64,000 nt of DNA from Planctomycetota bacterium (GCA_023417655.1 JAEZFD010000010.1:1-64000), one strand, 5' to 3'; counted from the first letter of the stretch, positions 8,995 through 18,237 are shown. The notes: generated by a model from the sequence alone, not told the origin. Program-made: numbers and translations.

Positions 8995-10563
8995 ATGCAA
9001 GCCTGTCTTGCAGGAGTGGTTCGAGTGACGGCAATTGAACGGATCAACGCAGCAGCTGGATTTATCATTCCAGAAATCATTCTGCTCGCGACCGTCTGCA
9101 TTATGTTCCTTGTCGGCCCTTTTTTCGTGAATGAGGGCGGAAAAGGGCAGCCGGGTCTCCGCCATCGATGGGGAATTCTCTCCCTGCTCGCACTGGGCTG
9201 CGCATTGCTCGCCTGGTGGGGAACGACGCCGCAGCCTGTCGAAGCAGGACCGTTTCAATCCGATGCCTTCCTGTGGTTTGTCAGGGGAGCAACGTTCTCA
9301 ATCGGAGCCCTGCTGGTCCTGCTGCTGTGGAACCAGATCGACGACGGCCACGCCGCTGAAGCCCATGCCTGCCTGCTGGCGATCTTCGCCGGGGTGACTC
9401 TGACCGCAGCCGCCAACGATCTCGGCGGACTCTTCCTCGGCCTGGAACTGGTCAGTATTCCAACTTATGTGCTGCTCTACCTGCCGAAACGTGATCGCCA
9501 GATGCGTGAAGCGACCGTGAAGTATTTCCTGCTGAGCCTTTTCTCAGCAGCGACCTTCCTGTTCGGAATCGCCTGGCTGTTCGGGGCTGCTGGCACAACG
9601 AACATGGTCGGCATCGTGAATGCCGCTCAGGCGGGAAAGCTGTCCGAGATTCCCGGGCTGATTCTGATGTCACAGGTGCTGCTGATTGCCGGGCTCAGCT
9701 TCCGTGTCACGGCAGTTCCATTCCACTTCTATGCACCGGACGTCTTTCAGGGAGCCTCGAACTCGGCCGCTGCAATGCTGTCATTCATTCCCAAGGTTGC
9801 CGGCTTCGTGGCTCTGTTCCGCCTGCTGCCGCTGACTCAGGGAATCACTGACTGGTCGAACTGGGTGCCAAGCGAACCAATGCGAATGCTGCTGGCAACA
9901 CTCGCCGTGCTGACGATGTTCGGCGGCAACCTGCTAGCACTTCGGCAGAAGAATCTGCAGCGCCTTCTCGCCTACTCGAGTGTCGCTCACGCCGGCTATA
10001 TGCTGATCGGACTCGCCATCGGGTCCTCGATCGGTTTCGGAAACGGACTGTCTGCGATCCTGTTCTATCTGGTCGTTTATGGCATCATGACGCTCGGTGT
10101 CTTCGCCGTGCTCGCTGGAGCTGGAGTTCGGCCGCTGCGAAACATCAGCGACCTGGCTGGTCTCAGTCAGAAGCGTCCGGTTCTCGCCGCTTCGCTCGCG
10201 ATTCTGTTGCTCAGTCTGACCGGGCTTCCTCCAACGGCTGGGCTCTGGGGCAAGTTGTTCCTGTTCCTTGCTGCGTGGAATGAAGGATCAAGGTTGGGGC
10301 AGACACTGGCTGTCGTGCTGGCTATTAATGCCGCGATCTCCGCATCGTACTACCTGCGACTGATCGTCGTCATGTACTTCGACTCTCCTGAATCAGCCGA
10401 AGAGACCGCACCCGCGCAGCAATATCCTGCTTGGATTGCGAGTGCTTTGTGCGTCGTCCTGATGATTGGACTGTTCGCCGCTCCGCAACAACTTTGGAAT
10501 GCCGCGAACACGGCAGTTCAGCCAGCTGCAAAGCCTGTCGCACAGGTCACACAAGCTCTGTAG
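8995..10563 (+). CDS. nuoN: NADH-quinone oxidoreductase subunit N
   Basis: NuoN is the third antiporter-like subunit and the last gene of the nuo run. The product has 522 residues from the ATG at 8995; a GTG at codon 8 or codon 11 is also possible. The TM5 glutamate is E151 in LFLGLELVSIPTYVLLYL. The TM8 lysine in FIPKVAGFVALFR is present. At the position of the TM7 pump lysine (FKxxxVPFH in E. coli) this protein reads FRVTAVPFH, with Arg237. A hairpin terminator follows 37 bases after the stop. Confidence 0.95.
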   Translation: MQACLAGVVRVTAIERINAAAGFIIPEIILLATVCIMFLVGPFFVNEGGKGQPGLRHRWGILSLLALGCALLAWWGTTPQPVEAGPFQSDAFLWFVRGATFSIGALLVLLLWNQIDDGHAAEAHACLLAIFAGVTLTAAANDLGGLFLGLELVSIPTYVLLYLPKRDRQMREATVKYFLLSLFSAATFLFGIAWLFGAAGTTNMVGIVNAAQAGKLSEIPGLILMSQVLLIAGLSFRVTAVPFHFYAPDVFQGASNSAAAMLSFIPKVAGFVALFRLLPLTQGITDWSNWVPSEPMRMLLATLAVLTMFGGNLLALRQKNLQRLLAYSSVAHAGYMLIGLAIGSSIGFGNGLSAILFYLVVYGIMTLGVFAVLAGAGVRPLRNISDLAGLSQKRPVLAASLAILLLSLTGLPPTAGLWGKLFLFLAAWNEGSRLGQTLAVVLAINAAISASYYLRLIVVMYFDSPESAEETAPAQQYPAWIASALCVVLMIGLFAAPQQLWNAANTAVQPAAKPVAQVTQAL

Positions 10564-10599
10564 AACATCCTTTCTCGAGCAAGCAAATTCAAAAAGCAG

Positions 10600-10630
10600 A
10601 GACGGCAGAGCAGAGAATGCACTGCCGTCT
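10600..10630 (+). terminator. Hairpin terminator closing the nuo operon
   Basis: AGACGGCAG at 10600-10608 pairs perfectly with CTGCCGTCT at 10622-10630 around a 13-base loop, and TTGTCGTT follows. It stands 37 bases after the nuoN stop and 38 bases before the end of the convergent kinase gene, so it probably ends nuo transcription. Confidence 0.65.
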
Positions 10631-10667
10631 TTGTCGTTGAAGAAGCGACCGAAACGGCTTTTATTAA

Positions 10668-13600
10668 CTATCGCCCTGACGATGCCAAGCCGCTCAGATG
10701 GCTGCCGACCCGTTCACACACCTGCACCAGCGTCGCCTGCAGTCGAGGATGCAGATCATCGCACCGGTTCCAGTCTGAACTGGCTGCAGCACTTTCGAGC
10801 TCTGCTGCCAGGACATATGACGGAGCTCCCATGGTCCGGAGCCCCCCCTTAAGGGTATGAGCGGCAATTCGAGTTTTCCCTGCATCTCTCTGTTCGATCG
10901 CCTTTCGCAGCGCCGCTGCGAGCTTGAATGATTCGTCCAGGAAGGCCTGAGCCACCTCAACGGCAAGCGATTCGTCGTGCTGCACATGCTCCATCAACAC
11001 CGACCAGTTGATCTGGGAATCCTCATCAGGTCGTGTCTCAGGTTGCTGTGACTCCCTTGGCGAGCCCTCCGAGTTCACAGGAACGGCCTCTATTGGCTTC
11101 CCGTACTTTGCGAGAATCTCTGCGAGCTCACTCGGCCGAATCGGCTTCGTGACATACTCGTCCATGCCGGCTTCCAGACAGCGTTCTCGATCCCCTTTCA
11201 TGGCATGGGCAGTGAGTGCCACGATCGGGAAATACGGAACTGTTCCGGCCGCCTGCATCTCGCGAATCTTCATTGTGGCGGTCAGGCCATCCATGTCAGG
11301 CATCTGCACGTCCATCAGCACCAGATCGAACTGTTTTCGGGAAACCGCTTCCACGGCCTCACTGCCGTTTGTGGCAACATCAATGGTGTGTCCCCATCGA
11401 GAGAGCAGTCCGATCGCCAGTTTCCGGTTGGCCAGACTGTCTTCTGCCAGCAACAGCGTCATGGGAGCGACGGCCGGCACTTGTGGCGCCGGTTTGATCT
11501 CCCGGCGTTTGACAGAGAGATCAAGCACGGTCGCAATTGCATCGAACAGGTCCGACTGCTTGATTGGCTTCGTCAGGTGCGTCTGAATGCCCATCTCGAT
11601 GCAACGCGCGACGTCGTACTGCCGGTCCAGTGAACTGAGCATCATGACCAGTGGGCCGTCGAAGGAGGGGTCCTTCCTGATCTCCTCAGCAAGTGTGAAT
11701 CCGTCGATGTCCGGCATACTGGCATCGGTCAGCACCAGCTCATAGCAATCACGGCGTTCGACTGCATCCCGGAGTTCAGCCATCGCCGCCCGTGCCCCTT
11801 CCACGGCGCAGGGACGCATCCGCCAGTTCGTACACATCTCGATGAGGATCTGCCGGTTTGTTGCATTGTCGTCGACGATCAGAACATGAATCCCGTCGAG
11901 AGCACTCGCATCCAATCGGGGCTTCGTGACTTCTTCCGGCCGAACTTCTCCGACCGGAATGCGGACATGAAAATCACTTCCAGAGCCAACTTCGCTCTCG
12001 ACCCAGATCTCGCCGCCCATCAACTGGACAAGTCGCGAAGAGATCGCCAGCCCCAGCCCGGTGCCGCCGAAGTTTCGCGTAGTCGACATATCGGCCTGTT
12101 CAAAGGCCTCGAAGATCCGCTTCTGCTGGTCAGGAGAGATGCCGATGCCGGTATCGGACACCCGAAGATGCAGCCAGGTCTGTGCAGCATCATTGGGCGT
12201 CGGTCGAACACGCTCACAGGCGACATCGAGAACAACTTCCCCAAACCGGGTGAACTTGATCGCATTTCCCAGCAGATTGACGACGATCTGACGCAGTCGC
12301 AGACCATCCGTCCGCACATGTTGAGGAACCTCTGAGGCAATGTGGCAGGCGAGTTCCAGACGTTTCGCATGAGCCCTGACAGCGAGTGGCTTAATGGAAT
12401 CGCCCAGCCATTCACGGACGTCAACCGGATAGCTTTCAAGGTCGAATCGACCGGACTCAATCTTCGAGAAATCGAGGATGTCGTTAATGATCCCCATCAA
12501 TGACTCGGCCGATCCCAGGACCGTTTCCAAATAGTCTTTCTGCTGCTCCTGCAACGACGTATCGAGAACAAGTTCGGTCATCCCGATGATCGCGTTCATC
12601 GGTGTGCGGATTTCATGGCTCATATTGGCGAGAAACTCGCTCTTGGCACGGTTCGCGACTTCGGCCGCCTCCTTGGCGATCTTGAGTTCCTGCTCTGCCC
12701 GGCGTCGTTGAGTGATATCCCGCGCGATTCCGACGAGCCCCACAACTTCGCCGTCAGGACCTTTCAGCGGAACTTTCGTCGTCAACACCCAGTGTGATTC
12801 TCCGGTCGCCTGAAAGATGGCGACTTCCTCCCGGTTATGGATCGTGATTCCCTTCGCGATCACTTCCTGATCGTCTATTCGATAGCGTTCCGCGAGTTCA
12901 GCAGAAGAGAAATCGAAGTCCGATTTGCCGAGAACTTCACGCTCGGACACGCAGCCATAGAGTTCGTAGAGTGACCGGTTCACGGTGACAAACCGGAAAT
13001 CTGCATCCTTGATGAAGACATAGTCAGGAAGGTGATCGATCAGTGTTCGAAGTCGGTCCCGTTCCATCTGCAACGTCTGCGATATTTGAATATGCTCGGT
13101 AATATCCCGAGAGATTCCCATCGTACCGATGACGACACCATCGCGACGTTTCAATGGCACTTTGGTTGTCGACACCCAAGTGATCTTGCCACTGGGCCAG
13201 ACGAGCTTTTCCTCGTGATCGATCAGCGGTTTCCCGGTCTGCATGATCCGCTTCTCGACTTCATATGCAGCCTGCGCATGAGCGGCAGGGAAGTAGTCGA
13301 AGTCCGTCTTGCCTCGACCTTCGTCGGGTGACTTCAATCCTGAGTGCTGAGCCTTTGCCCGATTGATCCGCAGATATCGGCCTTCAGAGTCTTTGAAATA
13401 GATGTTGTCAGGAATGGCGTCCATCAGACCATCGAGCAGCATGTTCTGATACTCGAGATCGGCGTGAATCTGCTCCTTCTGACGAGCCTCTGTCTGCAGT
13501 TCAGAGATCGCGGATTCAAGATCCCGACTGCTTTCCTGGAACTTGGCGTCAAGCGCCTCATTCAGTTCCAGAATTTCTTTCTGCTTGGACATGACTCGTG

Positions 13601-13910
13601 TCGCCAGCAACGCTGTCAACCAGATCGCAAAGATCCCGAACGCGAGATTCACGACCTCAATGACATACTGCGAGTCCGTGAATGGCATCCTCAGGTAAGG
13701 AGGAATGAACTGCAGCAGCATCATCAGAAAAGCGAGTCGCCAGATCACCTGCGGTGAATGCAGGGAGGCCGCCATCAGCAGGATGGCCAGATAGAGGATT
13801 GGGTAAGCGATTTCCCTCGGGACGAAACAACTGACCCAGAAAACCGCAAACGTTAACCCCAGTGTCAGTCCCAGTGGCCAGATCGAGCGATCCGGTTGTG
13901 ACCCGGTCAT
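10668..13910 (-). CDS. Hybrid sensor histidine kinase (PAS-PAS-HisKA-HATPase-REC-REC-HPt)
   Basis: This is a 1080-residue multi-step phosphorelay protein. Residues 10-105 hold about four membrane helices and residues 105-150 a coiled coil. Two PAS domains follow at about 155-275 and 285-400, both with a DNIYFKD- or DYVFIKD-type core. The HisKA box FLANMSHEIRTPMNA places the phospho-accepting His at 432. The ATPase N, G1 and G2 boxes lie at 545-620 (DTGIGI, GGTGLGLAI). Two receiver domains have Asp729 (LTDASMPDIDGF) and Asp867 (LMDVQMPDMDGL). The HPt domain has His1018 in AAHTLKGGLRTMGA. The small membrane domain suggests that sensing may be through the PAS domains. No partner regulator is adjacent, but a GGDEF gene starts divergently 175 bases away. 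Confidence 0.93.
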   Translation of the reverse strand: MTGSQPDRSIWPLGLTLGLTFAVFWVSCFVPREIAYPILYLAILLMAASLHSPQVIWRLAFLMMLLQFIPPYLRMPFTDSQYVIEVVNLAFGIFAIWLTALLATRVMSKQKEILELNEALDAKFQESSRDLESAISELQTEARQKEQIHADLEYQNMLLDGLMDAIPDNIYFKDSEGRYLRINRAKAQHSGLKSPDEGRGKTDFDYFPAAHAQAAYEVEKRIMQTGKPLIDHEEKLVWPSGKITWVSTTKVPLKRRDGVVIGTMGISRDITEHIQISQTLQMERDRLRTLIDHLPDYVFIKDADFRFVTVNRSLYELYGCVSEREVLGKSDFDFSSAELAERYRIDDQEVIAKGITIHNREEVAIFQATGESHWVLTTKVPLKGPDGEVVGLVGIARDITQRRRAEQELKIAKEAAEVANRAKSEFLANMSHEIRTPMNAIIGMTELVLDTSLQEQQKDYLETVLGSAESLMGIINDILDFSKIESGRFDLESYPVDVREWLGDSIKPLAVRAHAKRLELACHIASEVPQHVRTDGLRLRQIVVNLLGNAIKFTRFGEVVLDVACERVRPTPNDAAQTWLHLRVSDTGIGISPDQQKRIFEAFEQADMSTTRNFGGTGLGLAISSRLVQLMGGEIWVESEVGSGSDFHVRIPVGEVRPEEVTKPRLDASALDGIHVLIVDDNATNRQILIEMCTNWRMRPCAVEGARAAMAELRDAVERRDCYELVLTDASMPDIDGFTLAEEIRKDPSFDGPLVMMLSSLDRQYDVARCIEMGIQTHLTKPIKQSDLFDAIATVLDLSVKRREIKPAPQVPAVAPMTLLLAEDSLANRKLAIGLLSRWGHTIDVATNGSEAVEAVSRKQFDLVLMDVQMPDMDGLTATMKIREMQAAGTVPYFPIVALTAHAMKGDRERCLEAGMDEYVTKPIRPSELAEILAKYGKPIEAVPVNSEGSPRESQQPETRPDEDSQINWSVLMEHVQHDESLAVEVAQAFLDESFKLAAALRKAIEQRDAGKTRIAAHTLKGGLRTMGAPSYVLAAELESAAASSDWNRCDDLHPRLQATLVQVCERVGSHLSGLASSGR

Positions 13911-14085
13911 AGGCTACCCTTAAGGGAAAATCGATGAGTTCTGTGAGATTGTAACATCCGCGACAGTTTGTTGCTTAATCACAACGTCACATTTCGCCAG
14001 TTCGCGCAACATGACCTCCTCAAGAGTGTCGCCCATTTTTAGCCTGCGTGCTGATTATTGTGAACTGTGTGAGTATCACCCCCAC

Positions 14086-15768
14086 ATGAGTGAAATCTGG
14101 CTGACTTGCGGACTCTCAATCTGCGCCGGTCTGCTGATCGCAGTGCTGGTTCTGATCGGCTTTCGAGTCCGTCTGATTCGCTTCCGGGTTCATGAAACTC
14201 GACTGCGGAATCATGCGCATCATCAACGCCGACAGCTCCAGGAACTGTCCTCGGCGGTCTCCGCTCGTCGCTTCGAGCTGGAGTGGCTGAACTGCGCCCC
14301 TTCGACTCCTGGCAACCTCCCCCAGCTGCTGGAAGTTCTACGCCGCTCAACCGACGATCCGCGGAGCTTTTTCGCCACGGGATGCACCCCTGCCGGCATT
14401 CCAGTCGCCACGATCCCGACAGAACTTCGAGAGTTGTTCCATCTGAGCGACCCTGGATCAGCCCTCCTAGAGCAAGCCCGCATCGAACACTCCCGGATTG
14501 TCCCACTTTCCACACAAACGCGAGAGTTCACGATCCTGGGTGCTCCAGAGATTTCGCAACTCTGGGCGATCCCCTGCTCTTCCGCTGGTCGGTTCCAGGG
14601 ATGGATTCTCGTTTCTCAGCTCCCTGACATCACAGGAGACGCACAGGAAGATCAGAACCTCCTGCTGGGGCTCTGCAGGTCTGTCAAGATTTCCGAGCCC
14701 ATGGATCTCCCGATCGCCACTGACGACGTTCTCTCTCGGCAGGAAGAAGTACGGCTCGTCAGGGATATGCTCCAGCTGAGAACACTGAGCGATGAAGAGT
14801 TCAGCACGCCTGTGGAAATGCTTGAGGAATTCCTGAAGCAGCTTGCACTGCTCTCGGGTGTCGAACGGGCGAGTTGTTATCAGCGGACTGGCCCTGAGTA
14901 CTCAACCATCGATTGCCTTGGTCGGGGCAGCCTCTCCACAGACGCGAAAACAGACGCGGCCTGCCGAAAGCTGGAAGAACGTCTGCTGACCGGCAGGAAC
15001 ATCTACGAAATCAGCTGGGTCCAACTGCGGGATCTTGGGTTTACCCCGGCTCTTTCGCTCCGAACGGCACTGCTGGTTCCAATTCATGATCCCCGCATTC
15101 CAGGGGGAGTCCTGATCCTTCTGAGCCGGGATACCTTTCCCCGACGTGCAATCGTCGAAGAGCTTGCTCACTGGAGTGCTGAGTTTCTGCCGACCTCCTT
15201 CGACCGCGCAGTCGCGCGGCAGGCAATTGCAGAACGTGCGCGATGCGATGGACTGACTCGTCTGGCGAATCGCCAATCGTTTGATGAAGAACTCAAAACC
15301 AGGCTCGAGCAGGGGGATCCGTGCGATCTCCTGCTCATTGACATCGATCATTTCAAAAAGATCAACGATCAATTCGGGCACCTCGCGGGTGACGAAATCC
15401 TGCGGGCGGTCGCTCAAACCATCTCACACCAAGTTTCTCCAGATGCGTGCAATGGGGCTCCTCTGGTGGCTCGCTATGGGGGCGAAGAGTTCGCGGTGAT
15501 TCTCAGTCCTCATGAATTTCACGATGCCGCAAAAGTGGCCGAAAGAATTCGCGAGCGAGTGGAGAGCAGTCCATTCTCCGCCGATGGGGAACTCCTGACA
15601 ATCACAGTGTCGATCGGCGTCGCCCGATCTCATCCACACCACACATCTGCGGCAGAACTGGTTCGGCGCGCCGACCGCGCGCTCTATCGTGCCAAACATT
15701 CTGGACGCAATCGAGTTTCGCTCGACTACTCAAGCGATCGACCCTCAGTTGTTCGGCTTGATTCGTGA
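14086..15768 (+). CDS. Membrane-anchored diguanylate cyclase (GGDEF)
   Basis: The protein is predicted to make cyclic di-GMP from two GTP. It has 560 residues from the ATG at 14086, giving an N-terminal membrane helix at residues 5-30. An in-frame ATG at 14011 would add 25 residues, and neither start has a clear ribosome-binding site. Residues 35-390 look like GAF-type sensory regions of weak conservation. The GGDEF domain covers about 385-550 and begins DGLTRLANRQSFDEEL. The active loop is GGEEF at 465-469, with the metal-binding LLLIDIDHFKKINDQFGH upstream. No RxxD inhibitory site precedes the loop. The gene is divergent from the hybrid kinase, and its 3' end overlaps the convergent next gene by 24 bases. 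Confidence 0.9.
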   Translation: MSEIWLTCGLSICAGLLIAVLVLIGFRVRLIRFRVHETRLRNHAHHQRRQLQELSSAVSARRFELEWLNCAPSTPGNLPQLLEVLRRSTDDPRSFFATGCTPAGIPVATIPTELRELFHLSDPGSALLEQARIEHSRIVPLSTQTREFTILGAPEISQLWAIPCSSAGRFQGWILVSQLPDITGDAQEDQNLLLGLCRSVKISEPMDLPIATDDVLSRQEEVRLVRDMLQLRTLSDEEFSTPVEMLEEFLKQLALLSGVERASCYQRTGPEYSTIDCLGRGSLSTDAKTDAACRKLEERLLTGRNIYEISWVQLRDLGFTPALSLRTALLVPIHDPRIPGGVLILLSRDTFPRRAIVEELAHWSAEFLPTSFDRAVARQAIAERARCDGLTRLANRQSFDEELKTRLEQGDPCDLLLIDIDHFKKINDQFGHLAGDEILRAVAQTISHQVSPDACNGAPLVARYGGEEFAVILSPHEFHDAAKVAERIRERVESSPFSADGELLTITVSIGVARSHPHHTSAAELVRRADRALYRAKHSGRNRVSLDYSSDRPSVVRLDS

Positions 15769-17850
15769 CGCGGGCTCGAGTGGTCGGGAATCCTCTGGCC
15801 GCGGTGAAGAAAGTCCACCTGAGAACAACCCGCCGCCCGCCGTTCCGGTCGGTTCCAGCGGTCCAAACCAGTGCAGATAATCCTGCAACGCGAGAGCAAT
15901 CGCCGGACACTCCGCGGGCGATTGCTGCATCGTTGATCCGAATGTGTTGAAGAGCATTACCGCATAATTGCGATACGACTCATCCGATTTGAGTTTCGCC
16001 AGTCGGACAAGGTTTTGGGCACTGACGCTGTTTCCACATGGAATGGCCCTGTCACTCACGAACTTCACGCGGACCAACGGAGCGGGCTGACCATGTGATG
16101 TCAGAAAGAAGCCATGCGACTTCGGGTCCCAGAATGAGCCGATCTGATCGTCATTCAGACGTCGGGCGGCATTCAGCCATTTTTCTTCACTGGTCGTTTC
16201 ATACAACTCAAGCAGGCCGCTCACCAGGAACGCATAGTCATCCAACACTGCCGACGGGCCGACACTGTCGCCGGACATCGAGTGCAAAAGGAGCCCGGCG
16301 GGTTCACGGTGCCGGGCAAGCAGACGCAAAGCTGCCCTTTCCGCTGCTTCAATGTAATCCCGTCGATTCAGTGTTCGTCCGGCGGAGGCCAGTGATCGAA
16401 TGGCGATTCCATTCCCTGCAGTCATCATGCGAGAATCTCGGCTCGGCTTCTCTCTCAGCTGACGATGTTCGAGCAAACGCAGGCGAACCTCTTCGACTCG
16501 CATCTCGAATTCTCGGACAGGGAGCGCGAGTTGCCGTGCAGATGCGGTCCGTTCCTGTTTCACCGTCAGTTGGAACGGCGTGTCCGAGCGATTCGCAGTC
16601 GGAACCCCGAAGGTGACTGTGACAAGGCGAAATTCGGTGGGCTTCAGAACCTGTTCCAGTTCCGCGAGAGTCCAGAGATAAAAACCCCCGTTATCTCCAT
16701 TGGTGTCGGAACTCAGGCCTGCGTAGAAGCCCCCTTCCGGTGCCATCAGCTCGCGGATCAGAAAGTCATAGGTGGTCTCGGCTGTGCGGCGATAGGCATC
16801 CCGCCCGGTTCGCCGATAGGCATCGACGTAAACTTCTGCCAGCAACGCATTCGGTTCCAGTCGTTTCTGAAAACGGGGTCGGTGCGGACGAGTCCCGTCG
16901 ATTTGCTCGTGGAAACCGCCGCCCAGATGGTCATGCAATGGACCATTCATCAACTCATTCAGCACCGCATCGAGAGTCGTGACCAATTCCGGATCCACTC
17001 CACTGCGTCCAACCTGTCGCTGGAGGAAGTGGAGTCGGCAAGGAAACGGAGACCAGCCAGATCCCTTTGTCTCGGGAGTGACGGGCCAGCCTCCACGCGT
17101 CGCATCCAGTTGGCGCGAAACTGCAGCGACAACATTGGAAACTAGTTCCTCATCTCCAGTCGTTCGCTGTGCAGTCGTTTCCGGTGTTAATTTCCGCGTG
17201 ACATCCCGTGTGACAACGCGAGCCGTTGAGCGGGCATCTGCCTCCTGGGTGGACCAAGCCTGTTTCACTTGTGTCAGCACTGACAGAAATCCCGGCTGAT
17301 CGTCGGCATCGTACAGCGTGAACAGGGTGCCAGCCGCAAAAGGTTGACGGTCGGGTGTCAGGAAGAGAGTCAATGGGCAAAGATCGGCAGGCGGGGCTTT
17401 CGCCAGCTTCAAATAGGATTCTGTCGCAGTCCTGTAGACCTCCGTCACCGCAGGTAGGTCTTCGCTCAAGACCTTCAGACAGATGAAATGATTCTTGAGC
17501 TGCTCCATCACCTCCGGATGACGCAGAACATCCCGTTGCATGATGCGGCATCTGGCGTCGCCAAAGTCGCAGATCCAGAGCAGGACCGGCTTATTTTCAG
17601 AGCGTGCTTTCTCAAACGCATCATCGCCCCATGACCGCCAGAAATCATCGGCCTCCGGCCGACCGGAAGGGCGGATGGACTCGTTCGCGGATGCGCCACT
17701 TCGCTTGGCACCGTTAGTCGATGATTGTGCCTCAAGCAGAGTCACGCCTGAGAAATTCAGAACCAGAAAGCTCGCAACGACAACTGGCAGTAGCGGGAAC
17801 TGAGGTCGCGGCAGAATGGTCCGCACCATCGACCGTTCCTTGTTCCACAT
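15745..17850 (-). CDS. Exported DUF255 (thioredoxin-fold) / six-hairpin protein, YyaL/SPATA20-like
   Basis: The 701-residue protein starts with a signal-like N-terminus (hydrophobic at residues 19-40, possible cleavage near LEAQS). Residues 68-200 match the DUF255 thioredoxin-like domain. Residues 250-680 match the alpha/alpha six-hairpin region of the YyaL/SPATA20 family, including GGFHEQIDG-type and LDDYAFLV motifs. Family members usually have CxxC in STCHWCHVM. Here the aligned stretch is FGDARCRIM, so the first Cys is Asp98 and only Cys101 remains, which argues against dithiol redox chemistry. The ATG at 17850 has AGGAG seven bases upstream. The substrate is unknown. The 3' end overlaps the convergent GGDEF gene. 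Confidence 0.8.
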   Translation of the reverse strand: MWNKERSMVRTILPRPQFPLLPVVVASFLVLNFSGVTLLEAQSSTNGAKRSGASANESIRPSGRPEADDFWRSWGDDAFEKARSENKPVLLWICDFGDARCRIMQRDVLRHPEVMEQLKNHFICLKVLSEDLPAVTEVYRTATESYLKLAKAPPADLCPLTLFLTPDRQPFAAGTLFTLYDADDQPGFLSVLTQVKQAWSTQEADARSTARVVTRDVTRKLTPETTAQRTTGDEELVSNVVAAVSRQLDATRGGWPVTPETKGSGWSPFPCRLHFLQRQVGRSGVDPELVTTLDAVLNELMNGPLHDHLGGGFHEQIDGTRPHRPRFQKRLEPNALLAEVYVDAYRRTGRDAYRRTAETTYDFLIRELMAPEGGFYAGLSSDTNGDNGGFYLWTLAELEQVLKPTEFRLVTVTFGVPTANRSDTPFQLTVKQERTASARQLALPVREFEMRVEEVRLRLLEHRQLREKPSRDSRMMTAGNGIAIRSLASAGRTLNRRDYIEAAERAALRLLARHREPAGLLLHSMSGDSVGPSAVLDDYAFLVSGLLELYETTSEEKWLNAARRLNDDQIGSFWDPKSHGFFLTSHGQPAPLVRVKFVSDRAIPCGNSVSAQNLVRLAKLKSDESYRNYAVMLFNTFGSTMQQSPAECPAIALALQDYLHWFGPLEPTGTAGGGLFSGGLSSPRPEDSRPLEPASRIKPNN

Positions 17851-17927
17851 CGTCGCTCCTTCGCCTGCCCTGTGATCCGATCTTGCGGCTGTAACGATCC
17901 CATCACACGAGATTCGCCGTCATGCCT

Positions 17928-18031
17928 CTCGACCGTTTGCTTCTTGATCTGCCCATTCTTACCACGCGGAATCGAGTCTTTCATCAATCGAAACGCGCGC
18001 TGCGCGGGCAGATGGTAGAGCAAACTGCTCT
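17928..18031 (-). repeat. Dispersed repeat, copy B (minus strand)
   Basis: Read on the minus strand, this 104-base stretch matches 41886-41989 at roughly four bases in five. The longest identical blocks are AGAGCAGTTTGCT, TGCCCGCGCAGCGCG, TTTCGATTGATGAAA and ATTCCGCGTGG. An ATG inside it (17984) opens a frame reading MKDSIPRGKNGQIKKQ. The other copy keeps IPRGKNGQIK with only silent third-base changes. In this copy the frame continues for 75 codons to 17757, over the start of the DUF255 gene, so the extended part is probably not translated. The repeat lies just upstream of that gene. Confidence 0.75.
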
Positions 18032-18150
18032 GGTCGCAGACCACGCCCTGAATGGTGCCGAACGGCGGACCTGAAACCTCTGGCCTGAAATTTCTGGCCA
18101 GAGACCTCATCCTACTTCGCCGGGCTCATTGCCGGAATAGGTTCTGAATG

Positions 18151-18177
18151 AAAAAGGGGCGACATTTCTGCCGCCCC
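18151..18177 (-). terminator. Minus-strand terminator of the PmoA-like gene
   Basis: On the minus strand GGGGCG and CGCCCC pair around a ten-base loop and are followed by five T residues (A residues 18151-18155 on the + strand). It stands about 60 bases after the stop of the PmoA-like gene at 18238, the expected place for an intrinsic terminator. Confidence 0.6.
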
Positions 18178-18237
18178 CTCTGTTTGAAAATGTCGGTTCA
18201 AAAGGCAAGAGCCCTTTGCTTTCAAATGTTCACAGAA

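Larger units (their letters stand above)
17851..18237. other. 387-base spacer holding a dispersed repeat copy and a terminator
   Basis: No ordinary gene is visible here. The stretch contains copy B of a dispersed repeat at 17928-18031 (minus strand) and a minus-strand terminator for the PmoA-like gene at 18151-18177. A minus-strand frame starting at 17984 inside the repeat runs on into the start of the DUF255 gene and is discussed with the repeat. Confidence 0.7.

Noticed and set aside
13917..13926. CCCTTAAGGG palindrome at the start of the hybrid kinase gene region, with a second copy near 10846-10855
   Set aside because: A 10-bp palindrome occurs twice in 64 kb easily, and the second copy is inside coding sequence of the HPt domain. 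No regulatory reading is supported.
17757..17984. The 75-codon extension of the repeat B frame as a real gene
   Set aside because: It overlaps the well-supported start of the DUF255 gene on the same strand in another frame, and only the first 16 or so codons resemble the other repeat copy.
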